From positions 37,805 to 101,804 of the forward strand of contig NZ_CDBZ01000010.1 of NCBI RefSeq assembly GCF_000819985.1: DNA of 64,000 nt, written 5' to 3'. A program made the position numbers and the translations under genes. Shown here one piece after another: positions 1 through 8,671 of the stretch (positions are counted from its first letter, which is position 1; the number at the start of each line of letters is the position of its first letter). The notes under the pieces were generated by a model. That model was not told where the DNA came from, did not search any database, and was given only the letters and a program-made list of their open reading frames with translations. The DNA comes from Aeromonas media (GTDB taxonomy: Bacteria > Pseudomonadota > Gammaproteobacteria > Enterobacterales > Aeromonadaceae).

Positions 1-28
1 GCCCGCTGCGCTGTGATTGTCTCAGCCA

Positions 29-1693
29 TCATTGCTCCATCAACCAGATCAGGGATTCGTAAGGGCGCAGCTCGCAGGATTGCGGGCGGGCAGGACTGTC
101 GGGGTAGTTGCCAAGCAGCAAGCGGCCTTCGCCGGTTTGCAGCTCGGCAGGCAGCGCAAACTCCACCGGCTCGCCGTAGAAGTTGCTCACCACCAGCAGG
201 GTCTGGCCGTTGGCACTGCGGGTATAGGCCCAGATCTGCTCATTTCCCGCCAGCAGCTCCTGATAATCCCCCTGCGTGAAGATGGGGTGCGCCTTGCGAA
301 GGGCGATGAGATCCCGGTAGTGCCAGAACACCGAATCCGGGTCGGCCAGCGCCGCCTCGGCGTTGATCTCGGGGTAGTTGGCGGCGGGTTTGAGCCAGGG
401 CGAACCTTGGGTGAAGCCTGCGTTGGGGGCCGCGCTCCACTGCATGGGCGTGCGGGAGTTGTCTCTGGACTTGGCCGCCAGAATGGCGAGGATCTCGGCC
501 TCGCTCATCCCCTCCGCCTGCTTGATGGCGAAGATGTTGCGGCTCTCCACATCCTGATAGTCGTCGATGTGCTGATAGCCGGGGTTGGTCATGCCGATCT
601 CCTCCCCCTGATAGATGTAGGGCGTGCCCTGCAACCCGTGCAAGGTGCTAGCCAGCATCTTGGCGGCCACCACTCGATGTTCACCCTCATCACCGAAGCG
701 AGAGACGATGCGCGGCTGATCGTGGTTGCACCAGAACAGCGCCGACCAGCCCTTGCCGTGCATGCCGCTCTGCCAGTGGTTGAAGATGCGCTTGAGCTCG
801 AGGAAATCGAACGGCGCCTTGGTCCACTTGTCGCCGTTGGGGTAATCCACCTTGAGGTGGTGGAAGTTGAACACCATGGAGAGCTCGGAGCCGTCCAGCG
901 CGCCGTAGCGCTGGCAGTGCTCCAGCGAGGTAGAGGACATCTCCCCTACCGTCATGGCCCCCACGGGGGCGAAGACGTCGCGGCTCACATCCTGAAGAAA
1001 TTCGTGGATGCGCGGCCCGTCGGTGTAGAAGCGGCGGCCATCCCCCACCTCGTCACTCGGGAAGCGCTGATCCTTGGAGATGAGGTTGATGACGTCGAGA
1101 CGGAAACCGTCGACCCCCTTCTTCGCCCAGAAGTGGATGATGTTTTTGACCTCGGCGCGCACGGCCGGGTTTTCCCAGTTGAGATCCGCCTGCTCGCGGG
1201 CAAAGAGGTGCAGGTAGTACTGACCGGTGGCCGGGTCCAGCTCCCAGGCGCTGCCGCCAAACTTGGATTGCCAGTTGTTCGGTACGCCGCCTTCTACCGG
1301 GTCTTTCCAGATGTAGTAGTCGCGATAGGGGCTGTTCTTGTCACCCAGCGCCGACTTGAACCAGGCGTGCTCGGTGGAGGTGTGGTTGACCACTATATCC
1401 ATCACGATGCGGATGCCGCGCCCGTGGGCGGCGGCCAGCAGCGCCTCGAAATCTTCCATGGTGCCGTAGGCCGGGTCTATGGCCAGGTAGTCGGCGATGT
1501 CGTAGCCGTTGTCCACCTGGGGGGAGACGTAGACGGGGGTCAGCCAGAGGGCGTCGATGCCGAGGGTCTTGAGGTAGTCGAGGCGGGCCATGATCCCCTT
1601 GAGATCACCGGTGCCACGGGCGCCGGAGTCCTGAAAGCTCTTGGGGTAGATCTGGTAAATCACGGCGCTTTGCCACCAGGGTGTCTGTGTCAT
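29..1693 (-). CDS. treC: Trehalose-6-phosphate hydrolase
   Basis: Cytoplasmic GH13 enzyme that splits trehalose-6-phosphate, delivered by the trehalose PTS, into glucose and glucose-6-phosphate. The protein starts MTQTPWWQSAVIYQIYPKSF, typical of the family. It shows the GH13 signatures GFRLDVINL (nucleophile Asp), VGEMSS (acid/base Glu) and CNHDQPR (third acidic residue). The chosen ATG gives 554 residues, close to the roughly 551 of E. coli TreC; an in-frame ATG five codons upstream (1708) is an alternative. It lies 83 bp downstream of treB on the same strand, so treB-treC is probably one transcript under TreR. Only 28 bp lie beyond the stop in this window, with no visible terminator. Confidence 0.96.
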   Translation of the reverse strand: MTQTPWWQSAVIYQIYPKSFQDSGARGTGDLKGIMARLDYLKTLGIDALWLTPVYVSPQVDNGYDIADYLAIDPAYGTMEDFEALLAAAHGRGIRIVMDIVVNHTSTEHAWFKSALGDKNSPYRDYYIWKDPVEGGVPNNWQSKFGGSAWELDPATGQYYLHLFAREQADLNWENPAVRAEVKNIIHFWAKKGVDGFRLDVINLISKDQRFPSDEVGDGRRFYTDGPRIHEFLQDVSRDVFAPVGAMTVGEMSSTSLEHCQRYGALDGSELSMVFNFHHLKVDYPNGDKWTKAPFDFLELKRIFNHWQSGMHGKGWSALFWCNHDQPRIVSRFGDEGEHRVVAAKMLASTLHGLQGTPYIYQGEEIGMTNPGYQHIDDYQDVESRNIFAIKQAEGMSEAEILAILAAKSRDNSRTPMQWSAAPNAGFTQGSPWLKPAANYPEINAEAALADPDSVFWHYRDLIALRKAHPIFTQGDYQELLAGNEQIWAYTRSANGQTLLVVSNFYGEPVEFALPAELQTGEGRLLLGNYPDSPARPQSCELRPYESLIWLMEQ

Positions 1694-1776
1694 GGTTGGT
1701 TCGCTCATTGGTTGAAACTGGTTGGAACAGGGCAAAGAAAAAGGACGGAGCCAGGGCTCCGCCGATGTTGTGTGGA

Positions 1777-3207
1777 TCAGGCGGTCGCCAGGTCCAGCTT
1801 GCCGGCCGCCTGCTGGCGCTTGTAGACCAGCAGGGTCAGCACCACGGGCACCACTATGGCCACCAGCATGGCGACGGCGTAGATGCCCCAGTATTGCGGC
1901 TGGATGGAGAGGATGCCCGGCAGGCCACCCACGCCGATGCCGTTGGCCATCACGCCGCTGAAGCCGCAGATGAGAGCCGCGAGGCTGGAGCCCACCATGG
2001 CGCACAGCATGGGGAACTTGTACTTGAGGTTGATGCCGTACATGGCTGGCTCGGTCACCCCGAGGTAGGCGGAGATGGCGGCCGGGACCGAGATCTCCCG
2101 CTCATTCTCCTTGCGGCTGATCAGGATGATCCCCACCACGGCAGAGGCCTGGGCTATGTTGGAGAGCGCGATCAGCGGCCAGATGGGGGTGCCTCCCATG
2201 CTCTGCATCAGTTGCAAGTCCACCGCGTTGGTGGTGTGGTGGATGCCGGTGATGACCAGGGGCGCATAGAGGAAGCCGAACAGGGCAGCGCCGATGGGGG
2301 CGAAGGAACCTGTCATGGCGGCCTTGGCGGCGAAGCCGACACCCTCACCAATCCAGCGACCGAAGGGGCCGATGAAGGCGTGGGCCACGATCACCGCCAG
2401 CAGCAGGGAGATGAAGGGCACTATCACCAGGTAGAGGTAAGCCGGAATGATGCGCTTGAGGTTGGTCTCTACCCAGGCGAGGAAGACACCCGCCAGCAGG
2501 GCCGGAATGACCTGGGCCTGATAGCCCACCTTCTGGATGACGAACAGGCCGAAGTCCCACACTTCCGGGGTCTGCTGACCGATGCCATAGGCGTTCATCA
2601 GCTGCGGCGAGACCAGGGTGATGCCCAGCACTATGCCGAGGATCTCGGAGCCCCCCATCTTCTTCACCGCAGACCAGCAGACACCCACCGGCAGGAAGTG
2701 GAAGATGGCCTCACCCAGCAACCAGAGGAAGGCGTGGACCTGGGCCCAGAACTGGCTGATCTCCACCAGGGTATGGGTCCCGTCGTCGAACATCTTGATG
2801 TCGCCGATGACGTTGCGAAAGCCCAGGATCAGGCCGCCGGTGATGATGGCGGGCAGCAGGGGCACGAAGATCTCCGCCAGGTGGGAGATGCCGCGCTCCA
2901 GCGGATTCATGTTGTGGCGGGCCGCCTGCTTGGCGGCGTCCTTGCTGGCGCCGCTCACCCCTATCTCCTGGGTCAGCGCTTTGTACCACTGATCCACCTC
3001 GTTGCCGATCACCACCTGGAACTGGCCGCCCTGGGTGAAGCTGCCCTTCACCGAGGGTATGGTCTCGATGGCCTTGGGGTCGGCCTTGGCCGGGTCGGCC
3101 AGCACGAACCTGAGTCGGGTCAGGCAGTGGCTGACGGTGGTGATGTTGTCCTTGCCGCCGATCCGTTCGATCAGCTGCGCCAGATGTTGTGTGTTGACTT
3201 TTGACAT
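1777..3207 (-). CDS. treB: PTS trehalose-specific EIIBC component
   Basis: Inner-membrane permease that imports trehalose and phosphorylates it to trehalose-6-phosphate. The N-terminal EIIB domain (about residues 1-85) carries the phosphocysteine in SHCLTRLRF, Cys28. The rest is the hydrophobic EIIC domain with the conserved GITEP-type stretch seen here as YLGVTEPAMYGINLKYKFP. There is no EIIA domain, so the Crr (EIIA-Glc) protein must phosphorylate it in trans, as in enteric bacteria. At 476 residues it matches the family (E. coli 473). It is followed by treC and preceded by a 186-bp region holding TreR-type operators. Confidence 0.96.
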   Translation of the reverse strand: MSKVNTQHLAQLIERIGGKDNITTVSHCLTRLRFVLADPAKADPKAIETIPSVKGSFTQGGQFQVVIGNEVDQWYKALTQEIGVSGASKDAAKQAARHNMNPLERGISHLAEIFVPLLPAIITGGLILGFRNVIGDIKMFDDGTHTLVEISQFWAQVHAFLWLLGEAIFHFLPVGVCWSAVKKMGGSEILGIVLGITLVSPQLMNAYGIGQQTPEVWDFGLFVIQKVGYQAQVIPALLAGVFLAWVETNLKRIIPAYLYLVIVPFISLLLAVIVAHAFIGPFGRWIGEGVGFAAKAAMTGSFAPIGAALFGFLYAPLVITGIHHTTNAVDLQLMQSMGGTPIWPLIALSNIAQASAVVGIILISRKENEREISVPAAISAYLGVTEPAMYGINLKYKFPMLCAMVGSSLAALICGFSGVMANGIGVGGLPGILSIQPQYWGIYAVAMLVAIVVPVVLTLLVYKRQQAAGKLDLATA

Positions 3208-3275
3208 GAGCCTTCCCTCTGTGACTCCATGAATAATGGTCGTGTCTTTGCCGGCTGGCCAATGACCGCCCGCTT

Positions 3276-3340
3276 ATTGGTATCGTTCCCAATCAGCATG
3301 AGGCCAGTGGTCGACATCAGCAATGGGAACGTTCCCAATT
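3276..3340. promoter_or_regulatory. Two TreR-type operators in the treB promoter region
   Basis: Two related palindromes lie between treR and treB. The strong one contains the perfect 14-mer TGGGAACGTTCCCA (3324-3337). The second, at 3276-3293 (ATTGGTATCGTTCCCAAT), is an imperfect palindrome with eight of ten positions matching between half-sites. The central CG and inverted symmetry are typical of LacI/GalR-family operators, and the neighbouring treR gene supplies the obvious repressor. The 48-bp centre-to-centre spacing could allow cooperative binding. Assignment to TreR is inference from position and symmetry. Confidence 0.7.
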
Positions 3341-3356
3341 CGTGGCGCTGGTCACA
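3341..3356 (-). promoter_or_regulatory. Possible CRP site upstream of treB
   Basis: On the minus strand the sequence reads TGTGACCAGCGCCACG. It matches the CRP consensus TGTGA-N6-TCACA at eight of ten informative positions. It lies just upstream of the strong TreR-like operator, where catabolite activation of a PTS sugar operon would be expected. One half-site is weak. Confidence 0.4.
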
Positions 3357-3393
3357 AAAAGCGCAAAACACCGAGAATGGAGGTAAAGATAGA

Positions 3394-4341
3394 CTACAGG
3401 GGCTGACAGGGGGCGATGGTGGCTCTGGGGGGCTGCCCCTCTTCAATCTGGTCGAGCAGCTGTCTGGCGGCCAGGATACCGGCGTCCTTGTAGCCGAAAT
3501 CCAGGCTGAGGGTGTTGGCAAAGAGGAAAGTCAGCATGGGATTGCTGCCGAGGCCGCTGACCAGGATGTCGGTGCGACCCTGCTCCTGCAGGTATTTGGC
3601 GGCGCCTATGGCCAGGGTGTCGCTGGCGCAGACCATGGCCTGGGTGGTGGGGGTGAGCAGCTCGGCCGCGAGCCGATAGCCGCTTTGCAGACCGAGATCC
3701 CCGAGGGCGCTGTGCGGGACGCGCCCCTGCTCCCGGCAGTAGTCGAGGTAAGCCTGATGCCGACGCAGCCCAGTGGTGAGATCGCTGCGTTCCACCCCCA
3801 GATAGGCCACCTCGTCGATGCCTCGTCCCCTGAGGTGATCGAGCACGGCGCGCACCGCCCCGTCATCGTCGAAGCAGACCGACGAGAAGCCGGGGCGCTC
3901 GCGGGTCATCAGCACCAGCTTCTCCCTGAGAGGCGCCATGGCGGCATAGTCCAGATCGTTGAAGGCAAACAGGATGATGCCGTCCACCCCGCGCCGCTCC
4001 AGCACCGCCAGGTGCTCGCTCACCTTGGCGGGAGAGAACTTGCTCTCCATCAGCACGGCGTCGTAGCCGCGGGCGTAGAGGGTCTCCAGCATGCCGCGCA
4101 CCGCCTGGTTCTCGGAGCTGGAGTCGAGGCGTGACACCACTATGCCAACCACCTGCTGACTCTGGCTGCGCATGGCCCGCGCCGATTTGCTCGGCACGAA
4201 ACCGTGCTCTGCGATCACCGCCTCGACCCTGGCTCTGGTCTGGGCGTTGACCCTGGGATCCTGATTGAGCACCCGGGAGACGGTCGACTTGCCGACCCCG
4301 CTCAGGCGGGCGATATCGAGGATGGTCAGTTTCTTTTCCAT
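3394..4341 (-). CDS. treR: Trehalose operon repressor, LacI family
   Basis: Cytoplasmic DNA-binding repressor of the trehalose genes. In E. coli TreR the inducer is trehalose-6-phosphate. The N-terminus LTILDIARLSGVGKSTVSRVLN is a canonical LacI helix-turn-helix (residues 4-25), followed by a periplasmic-binding-protein-like effector domain. Length is 315 residues, as in E. coli. It lies upstream of treB on the same strand, with the paired operators in the 186-bp gap. The start codon sits 135 bp from the divergent AEC permease gene. Confidence 0.92.
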   Translation of the reverse strand: MEKKLTILDIARLSGVGKSTVSRVLNQDPRVNAQTRARVEAVIAEHGFVPSKSARAMRSQSQQVVGIVVSRLDSSSENQAVRGMLETLYARGYDAVLMESKFSPAKVSEHLAVLERRGVDGIILFAFNDLDYAAMAPLREKLVLMTRERPGFSSVCFDDDGAVRAVLDHLRGRGIDEVAYLGVERSDLTTGLRRHQAYLDYCREQGRVPHSALGDLGLQSGYRLAAELLTPTTQAMVCASDTLAIGAAKYLQEQGRTDILVSGLGSNPMLTFLFANTLSLDFGYKDAGILAARQLLDQIEEGQPPRATIAPCQPL

Positions 4342-4476
4342 GGGGGATCCGTGACAGGGGAGGGCGACAACCGGGATGCAGACATTGTTGTGATTAAGTC
4401 CTGTGAATACAAGCCCATGGCGTTAGAATGCCAATTTGCCCAGGCGACTCCCCCGCCATTGCACAGGACGCGCATC

Positions 4477-5427
4477 ATGGATCTGTTGGCAAGTCTGCAC
4501 TTCTCCCTCTCCATCACGGGCCCCATCTGTCTGGTGCTGGTGCTCGGCATCTGGCTCAAGCGGCTGGGCCTCTTGCCTGACAGCTTCGTCGAGTCCGCTT
4601 CCCGCCTGGTGTTTCAGGTCACCCTGCCCGCCCTCTTGTTTCTCAGCATGGTGCGCACCGACTTTTCCACCATGCCGAGCCCCTGGCTGATCCTCTACGG
4701 CCTGCTCGGCACCCTGGCCGGTTTTCTGGTGCTCGAGCTGCTGGCGGCCCGCTTCATCAGCGAGCAGAAATTGCGGGGCATCTTCGTGCAGGGCAGCTTT
4801 CGCGGCAACATGGGGATCATGGGGCTGGCCTACGTGCAAAACGCCTACGGCCCGGAGGGCATAGGGGCCGCCGCCCTGCTGGTGGGCTCCATCACAGTGC
4901 TCTACAACATCCTCGCGGTGATCACCCTGACCCGCAGCCTGGGGGGTGGAAAAGGGATCAGGCCCATCCTCAAGGGGATCGTCAGAAATCCCCTCATCAT
5001 CGCCATACTGGCGGCGCTGCCGTTTGGCCTGCTCGGCATAGAGTTGCCCCAGCTGGTGATCACCACGGGCAACTACTTCGCCAACATGACACTACCGTTG
5101 GCGCTGCTCTGCACCGGTGCCAGCCTCAACCTCAAGGCCCTGCGCGGCGGCGCCATGCTGACCGGCTGGGCGACCGCCAACCGTCTGTTCTGCATTCCCG
5201 TGCTGCTGGTGCTGGGGGCCTGGGCGCTCGGTTTCAACACCCAGGCCCTCGGCATCCTGTTTCTCATCAGCTCCACCCCCACCGCAGCCGCCAGCTATGT
5301 GATGACCCGTGCCATGGGGGGCGACAGCGCCCTGGCGGCGAACATCATCGCCACCACCACGCTCGGTTCGCTGGTGACCACCAGCCTGGGGGCGGCGCTG
5401 ATGAACTATCTGGGGCTGATGGGATAG
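4477..5427 (+). CDS. AEC-family (auxin efflux carrier-like) permease
   Basis: Predicted inner-membrane transporter of 316 residues, hydrophobic throughout, with about ten membrane segments. The start is SLHFSLSITGPICLVLVLGIWLKRLG. Motifs such as FRGNMGIMGLAYVQN and SSTPTAAASYVMTRAMGGD near the C-terminus are typical of the AEC family, whose bacterial members export or import small organic acids such as malonate or malate. I chose the ATG at 4477 because the hydrophobic domain begins immediately. The reading frame stays open upstream but encodes nothing membrane-like. It is divergent from treR and convergent with the EIIC gene, with only 4 bp between stop codons. The substrate cannot be named. 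Confidence 0.85.
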   Translation: MDLLASLHFSLSITGPICLVLVLGIWLKRLGLLPDSFVESASRLVFQVTLPALLFLSMVRTDFSTMPSPWLILYGLLGTLAGFLVLELLAARFISEQKLRGIFVQGSFRGNMGIMGLAYVQNAYGPEGIGAAALLVGSITVLYNILAVITLTRSLGGGKGIRPILKGIVRNPLIIAILAALPFGLLGIELPQLVITTGNYFANMTLPLALLCTGASLNLKALRGGAMLTGWATANRLFCIPVLLVLGAWALGFNTQALGILFLISSTPTAAASYVMTRAMGGDSALAANIIATTTLGSLVTTSLGAALMNYLGLMG

Positions 5428-5431
5428 CCCT

Positions 5432-6838
5432 TCAGCCCAGCCGCTCGCGTTCCTGCTCCAGCACCATCTTCTCGTGGGCCAGGAAGAAGGGGCGGTAGAG
5501 CACATAGCTGTTGAGGATGCAGACCAGGCTCATCAGGCCATTGCTCCAACTGCCGTTGGCCGCCCAGGCGGCGCCCAGCGGGGAGGGCATGGACCAGGGC
5601 AGCAGGGCGATGAACTTGTCGAGGAAACCCCACTGGGTCAGTTGCCAGGCGATCACCGCATTGATCAGGGGAACGCCGATAAAGGGCAGGAAAAACAACG
5701 GATTCATGATGATGGGAAAACCGAACAGCAGCGGCTCGTTGATGTTGAACATGGAGGGGATGAACCCCAGCTTGCCCACCGACTGGATGGAGTGGCTGCG
5801 GCTGCGCATGGCCATGAACACCAGAGGCAAGGTAGTCCCAATCCCCCCGATCAGCAGGTAGTAGTCCCAGAACCCTTGCAGGAAGATGTGGGGCAGGGGC
5901 TCTCCCGCCATCAGCGCGGCCTGGTTGGCGCTCACCCCGGCCATCCAGAAGGGTGACAGCAAACCGGTCACTATCAGGGCGCCGTGGATCCCCATGAACC
6001 AGAGCAGATGGGCAATCAGCAGGGTGATCAGCAGGGCTGGCAGGGTGTCGGCACCCACGATCAGGGGCCGGAACAGGGCGGCCATGAAGTCAGGCAGGCT
6101 GATCCCGAACTGCTGCTGCAACCAGAGCCGCAGCAGGCTCAGCGAAAGCATGATGAACAGCAGCGGCACGATCAGCTGAAAGCCCCGCCGCGTCATCACC
6201 GGCACCTCATCCGGCATCTGGATGTACCAGCCCCGGCGATAGAAGAACCGGGTCACCTCCACCGAGTAGAAAGCCATCAGCAGGGCCGTGAAGATTCCGG
6301 CGCCCCCCAGATAACCAAATACACCGGGCTGCAGCGAGCGAAAGTCGATCAGCATCAGGAACGCCATGCAGCCCCCCAGACCGCACAGACGCTCGGGCAT
6401 CTCGTATGCCTTGGCGAGGCTGGACGCCGCGCCGAAGGCGATGATCAGTGCCACCAGCCCCAGGGTGTGGGAGTAGACGGGAAACAGGAAGGGATGCAGC
6501 GCCCGCGCCAGCCAGTGCAACCACTGCCCAAAGGCGTGCGGCGTGTCGGGGGCGATGGGAGGATAGAGAATGGGGACCAGCAGGCTGCCGACGATGACGA
6601 AGGGCATGGCCAGTTGAAAACCATCGCGCAACGAGAGCACATGGCGACTGCGGGTCAGCCAGTTGGCAAACGGTACCATGCGCTGCTCTATCATGCCGAC
6701 CAGCATTGCCATCCATTGCAGATTCATCACGTTATTCGGTTCCTTGTCATCCTGATACCCCTTGTCATGATGGGGCTTGGACGCCATTTTGACGGCTTTG
6801 CGGTTTTGTTTCCGTAATATCCGCGACCATTTTGCCAT
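5432..6838 (-). CDS. PTS lactose/cellobiose-family EIIC permease (divergent copy)
   Basis: Inner-membrane sugar permease of the lactose/N,N'-diacetylchitobiose/beta-glucoside PTS superfamily. It shares family signatures with the second EIIC at 7336: LWFMGIHGALIVTGLL, FLQGFWDYYLLIGGIGTTLPL and FNINEPLLFGFPIIMNP. The ATG at 6838 has a good ribosome site (GAGG, seven bases away) and gives 468 residues. The conserved part begins only at MNLQWMAMLVGM, whose ATG at 6727 would give 431 residues, so the 37-residue basic N-terminal extension is uncertain. It is transcribed divergently from the EIIB-EIIC-GH1-EIIA operon, from the palindrome at 6904-6943. It has no EIIB or EIIA of its own and probably uses those encoded opposite. 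Confidence 0.9.
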   Translation of the reverse strand: MAKWSRILRKQNRKAVKMASKPHHDKGYQDDKEPNNVMNLQWMAMLVGMIEQRMVPFANWLTRSRHVLSLRDGFQLAMPFVIVGSLLVPILYPPIAPDTPHAFGQWLHWLARALHPFLFPVYSHTLGLVALIIAFGAASSLAKAYEMPERLCGLGGCMAFLMLIDFRSLQPGVFGYLGGAGIFTALLMAFYSVEVTRFFYRRGWYIQMPDEVPVMTRRGFQLIVPLLFIMLSLSLLRLWLQQQFGISLPDFMAALFRPLIVGADTLPALLITLLIAHLLWFMGIHGALIVTGLLSPFWMAGVSANQAALMAGEPLPHIFLQGFWDYYLLIGGIGTTLPLVFMAMRSRSHSIQSVGKLGFIPSMFNINEPLLFGFPIIMNPLFFLPFIGVPLINAVIAWQLTQWGFLDKFIALLPWSMPSPLGAAWAANGSWSNGLMSLVCILNSYVLYRPFFLAHEKMVLEQERERLG

Positions 6839-6903
6839 TTCATTACCTCGCTCACACTTCCCGACCCTTTGAATCGGAAAATGCCGATCCCGCTCACACA
6901 TCA

Positions 6904-6943
6904 ATGGATTTAATTTGGAAACCGGTTTCCAAATTAAATCCAT
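6904..6943. promoter_or_regulatory. 40-bp perfect palindrome, probable LacI-family operator
   Basis: A perfect inverted repeat with no spacer. Each 20-bp arm runs from ATGGATTTAA at the outside to TTTGGAAACC at the centre. The core GGAAACCGGTTTCC with a central CG resembles operators of the LacI family and specifically the AscG-type TGAAACCGGTTTCA. It lies midway between the two divergent PTS transcription units (starts at 6838 and 6991), so one bound repressor could control both directions. The probable cognate regulator is the LacI-type protein at 12923, whose own upstream region carries the same AACCGGTT core. Confidence 0.8.
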
Positions 6944-6990
6944 CCGATCCAGAATGCGCCATCCGTTACGAACGTCTGGAGAATCGGGAA

Positions 6991-7296
6991 ATGAAAAAAA
7001 TCATGTTGTGCTGCTCTTCCGGCATGTCCACCAGCCTGCTGGTCAAGAAGATGAAAGAGGAGGCGGACAAGCGGGGATTGGACGCCGAGATACAGGCCTT
7101 CGGGGCGGCAGAGTTCGATCTGCAGATGCCCCACTACCAGGTGGTGCTGCTGGGGCCCCAGGTCAAATACATGCAAGCCGAGCTGCAGCAGCGTGCCGCA
7201 GCCCACGGCGTACCGGTCGACACCATCAACATGATGGATTACGGCATGCAACGGGGTGACAAGGTCCTCGACCACGCCCTCACCCTGATCGGCTGA
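6991..7296 (+). CDS. PTS lactose/cellobiose-family EIIB component
   Basis: Small cytoplasmic phosphocarrier (101 residues) that passes phosphate from EIIA to sugar bound by EIIC. The N-terminus KKIMLCCSSGMSTSLLVKKM matches ChbB/CelA proteins. The second cysteine, Cys8, followed by SSGMSTSLL, is the phosphorylated residue. I chose the ATG at 6991 because it has a ribosome site (GGAGAATCGGGAA) directly upstream and puts the P-loop at the usual position. The frame stays open upstream through the palindrome. It is first in the operon EIIB-EIIC-GH1-EIIA-kinase. No canonical chb companion (GH4 enzyme, ChbR or ChbG) is present, so I do not assign chb names. Confidence 0.93.
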   Translation: MKKIMLCCSSGMSTSLLVKKMKEEADKRGLDAEIQAFGAAEFDLQMPHYQVVLLGPQVKYMQAELQQRAAAHGVPVDTINMMDYGMQRGDKVLDHALTLIG

Positions 7297-7335
7297 TGTG
7301 CAACCCCAACCAGTGAATGTCACAAGGAAACTTTC

Positions 7336-8661
7336 ATGAACACCCTTTACGAGCGTTTTGTCAGTACCATAGAGAACCGGGTCAGCCCCCTGGCCGGGCG
7401 GATTGGCCAGCAGAAATACGTGCAGGCGATCCGTGACGGCTTCATCGCCGCCTTGCCCTTCATGATCGTCGGCAGCTTCATGCTGGTGTTCATCTTTCCC
7501 CCCTTCTCACCCCAGACCCAGTGGGGCTTCGCCCGCGCCTGGCTCGACTTCTCGTCGACCTACCAGCCGCAGCTGTTGCTGCCGTTCCAGCTGAGCATGG
7601 GGCTGATGACTCTGTTCATCTCGGTGGGAATAGGCGCCAGCCTGGCCCGCCAGAACGGGCTGGATCCGGTCACCACGGGTCTGCTCTGCCTGATGTCCTT
7701 CATGCTGGTGGCCGCGCCGGTCAAGGATGGCGCCATCTCCATGCAGTACTTCTCCGGCCAGGGGATCTTCACGGCCCTGATCACCGCCATCTATGCGGCC
7801 GAGGTCTATGCCTTCCTCAAGCGCAACAACATCACCATCAAGCTGCCGCCCCAGGTGCCGACCGGTGTCGCCCGCTCCTTCGAGGTGTTGATCCCGGTGC
7901 TGGTGATCATCCTGACCCTGCATCCCCTCAACCTGCTGCTGGAAAACAGCACCGGCATGATACTGCCGGAAGCCATCATGTCGCTGGTCAAGCCGCTGGT
8001 GGCCGCCTCCGACTCCCTGCCTGCCATGCTGCTGGCGGTGCTGGTGTGTCAGATCCTCTGGTTCGCCGGGATCCACGGTGCCCTGATCGTCACCGGCATC
8101 ATGAACCCGTTCTGGATGGCCAACCTGGCCAGCAACCAGGCCGCCATGGCGGCGGGTGAGGCGTTGCCCCACATCTTCCTGCAGGGCTTCTGGGATCACT
8201 ATCTGCTGATCGGCGGCGTCGGCTCCACCCTGCCGCTGGCCTTCCAGCTACTGCGCAGCAAGGCGGCGCACCTGAGATCCATCGGCAAGATGGGCGTGGT
8301 GCCGGGCCTGTTCAACATCAACGAGCCGATCCTGTTCGGTGCCCCCATCGTCATGAACCCGGTCTTCTTCCTGCCCTTCATCCTGGTGCCGATGATCAAC
8401 GCCACCCTGGCCTGGTTTGCCCTGGATCTTGGTCTGGTTGAGCGGGTGGTGTCGCTCACCCCCTGGACCACACCGGGCCCCATCGGTGCCTCCTGGGCCG
8501 CCAACTGGGCCATCAGTCCCATGGTGCTGAGCCTGCTGTGCATGTGTTCCGCCGCGGCCATGTATTACCCCTTCCTGAAGGCCTATGAGCACACTTTGCT
8601 CAAGCAGGAAGAACGGACTGACTCGAAAGAACCGACACTGGCGGCCGTTGCCAGCCGTTGA
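7336..8661 (+). CDS. PTS lactose/cellobiose-family EIIC permease
   Basis: Inner-membrane EIIC permease of 441 residues, the usual length for ChbC/CelB-type proteins. Signatures include LWFAGIHGALIVTGIMNPFW, FLQGFWDHYLLIGGVGSTLPL and GLFNINEPILFGAPIVMNPVFF, the last containing the conserved NEP of the sugar-binding region. It lies 39 bp after EIIB with a ribosome site (AAGGAAA) and forms the transport half of the operon. It is clearly paralogous to the divergent EIIC at 5432. The likely substrate is cellobiose or an aryl/alkyl beta-glucoside, because a 6-phospho-beta-glucosidase follows; the exact sugar is inference. Confidence 0.94.
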   Translation: MNTLYERFVSTIENRVSPLAGRIGQQKYVQAIRDGFIAALPFMIVGSFMLVFIFPPFSPQTQWGFARAWLDFSSTYQPQLLLPFQLSMGLMTLFISVGIGASLARQNGLDPVTTGLLCLMSFMLVAAPVKDGAISMQYFSGQGIFTALITAIYAAEVYAFLKRNNITIKLPPQVPTGVARSFEVLIPVLVIILTLHPLNLLLENSTGMILPEAIMSLVKPLVAASDSLPAMLLAVLVCQILWFAGIHGALIVTGIMNPFWMANLASNQAAMAAGEALPHIFLQGFWDHYLLIGGVGSTLPLAFQLLRSKAAHLRSIGKMGVVPGLFNINEPILFGAPIVMNPVFFLPFILVPMINATLAWFALDLGLVERVVSLTPWTTPGPIGASWAANWAISPMVLSLLCMCSAAAMYYPFLKAYEHTLLKQEERTDSKEPTLAAVASR

Positions 8662-8671
8662 TTGCCTGCGG

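Noticed and set aside
17..3204. Long open frames (over 500 codons) antisense to treC and treB, and many similar ones elsewhere
   Set aside because: They mirror real genes. The high GC at third codon positions removes stop codons from the opposite strand. Their translations are low-complexity and match no family.
6904..6943. Identical peptide starts (MDLIWKPVSKLNP) on both strands at the divergent PTS promoters
   Set aside because: They arise because the 40-bp palindrome reads the same on both strands. True starts are downstream, at ribosome sites.
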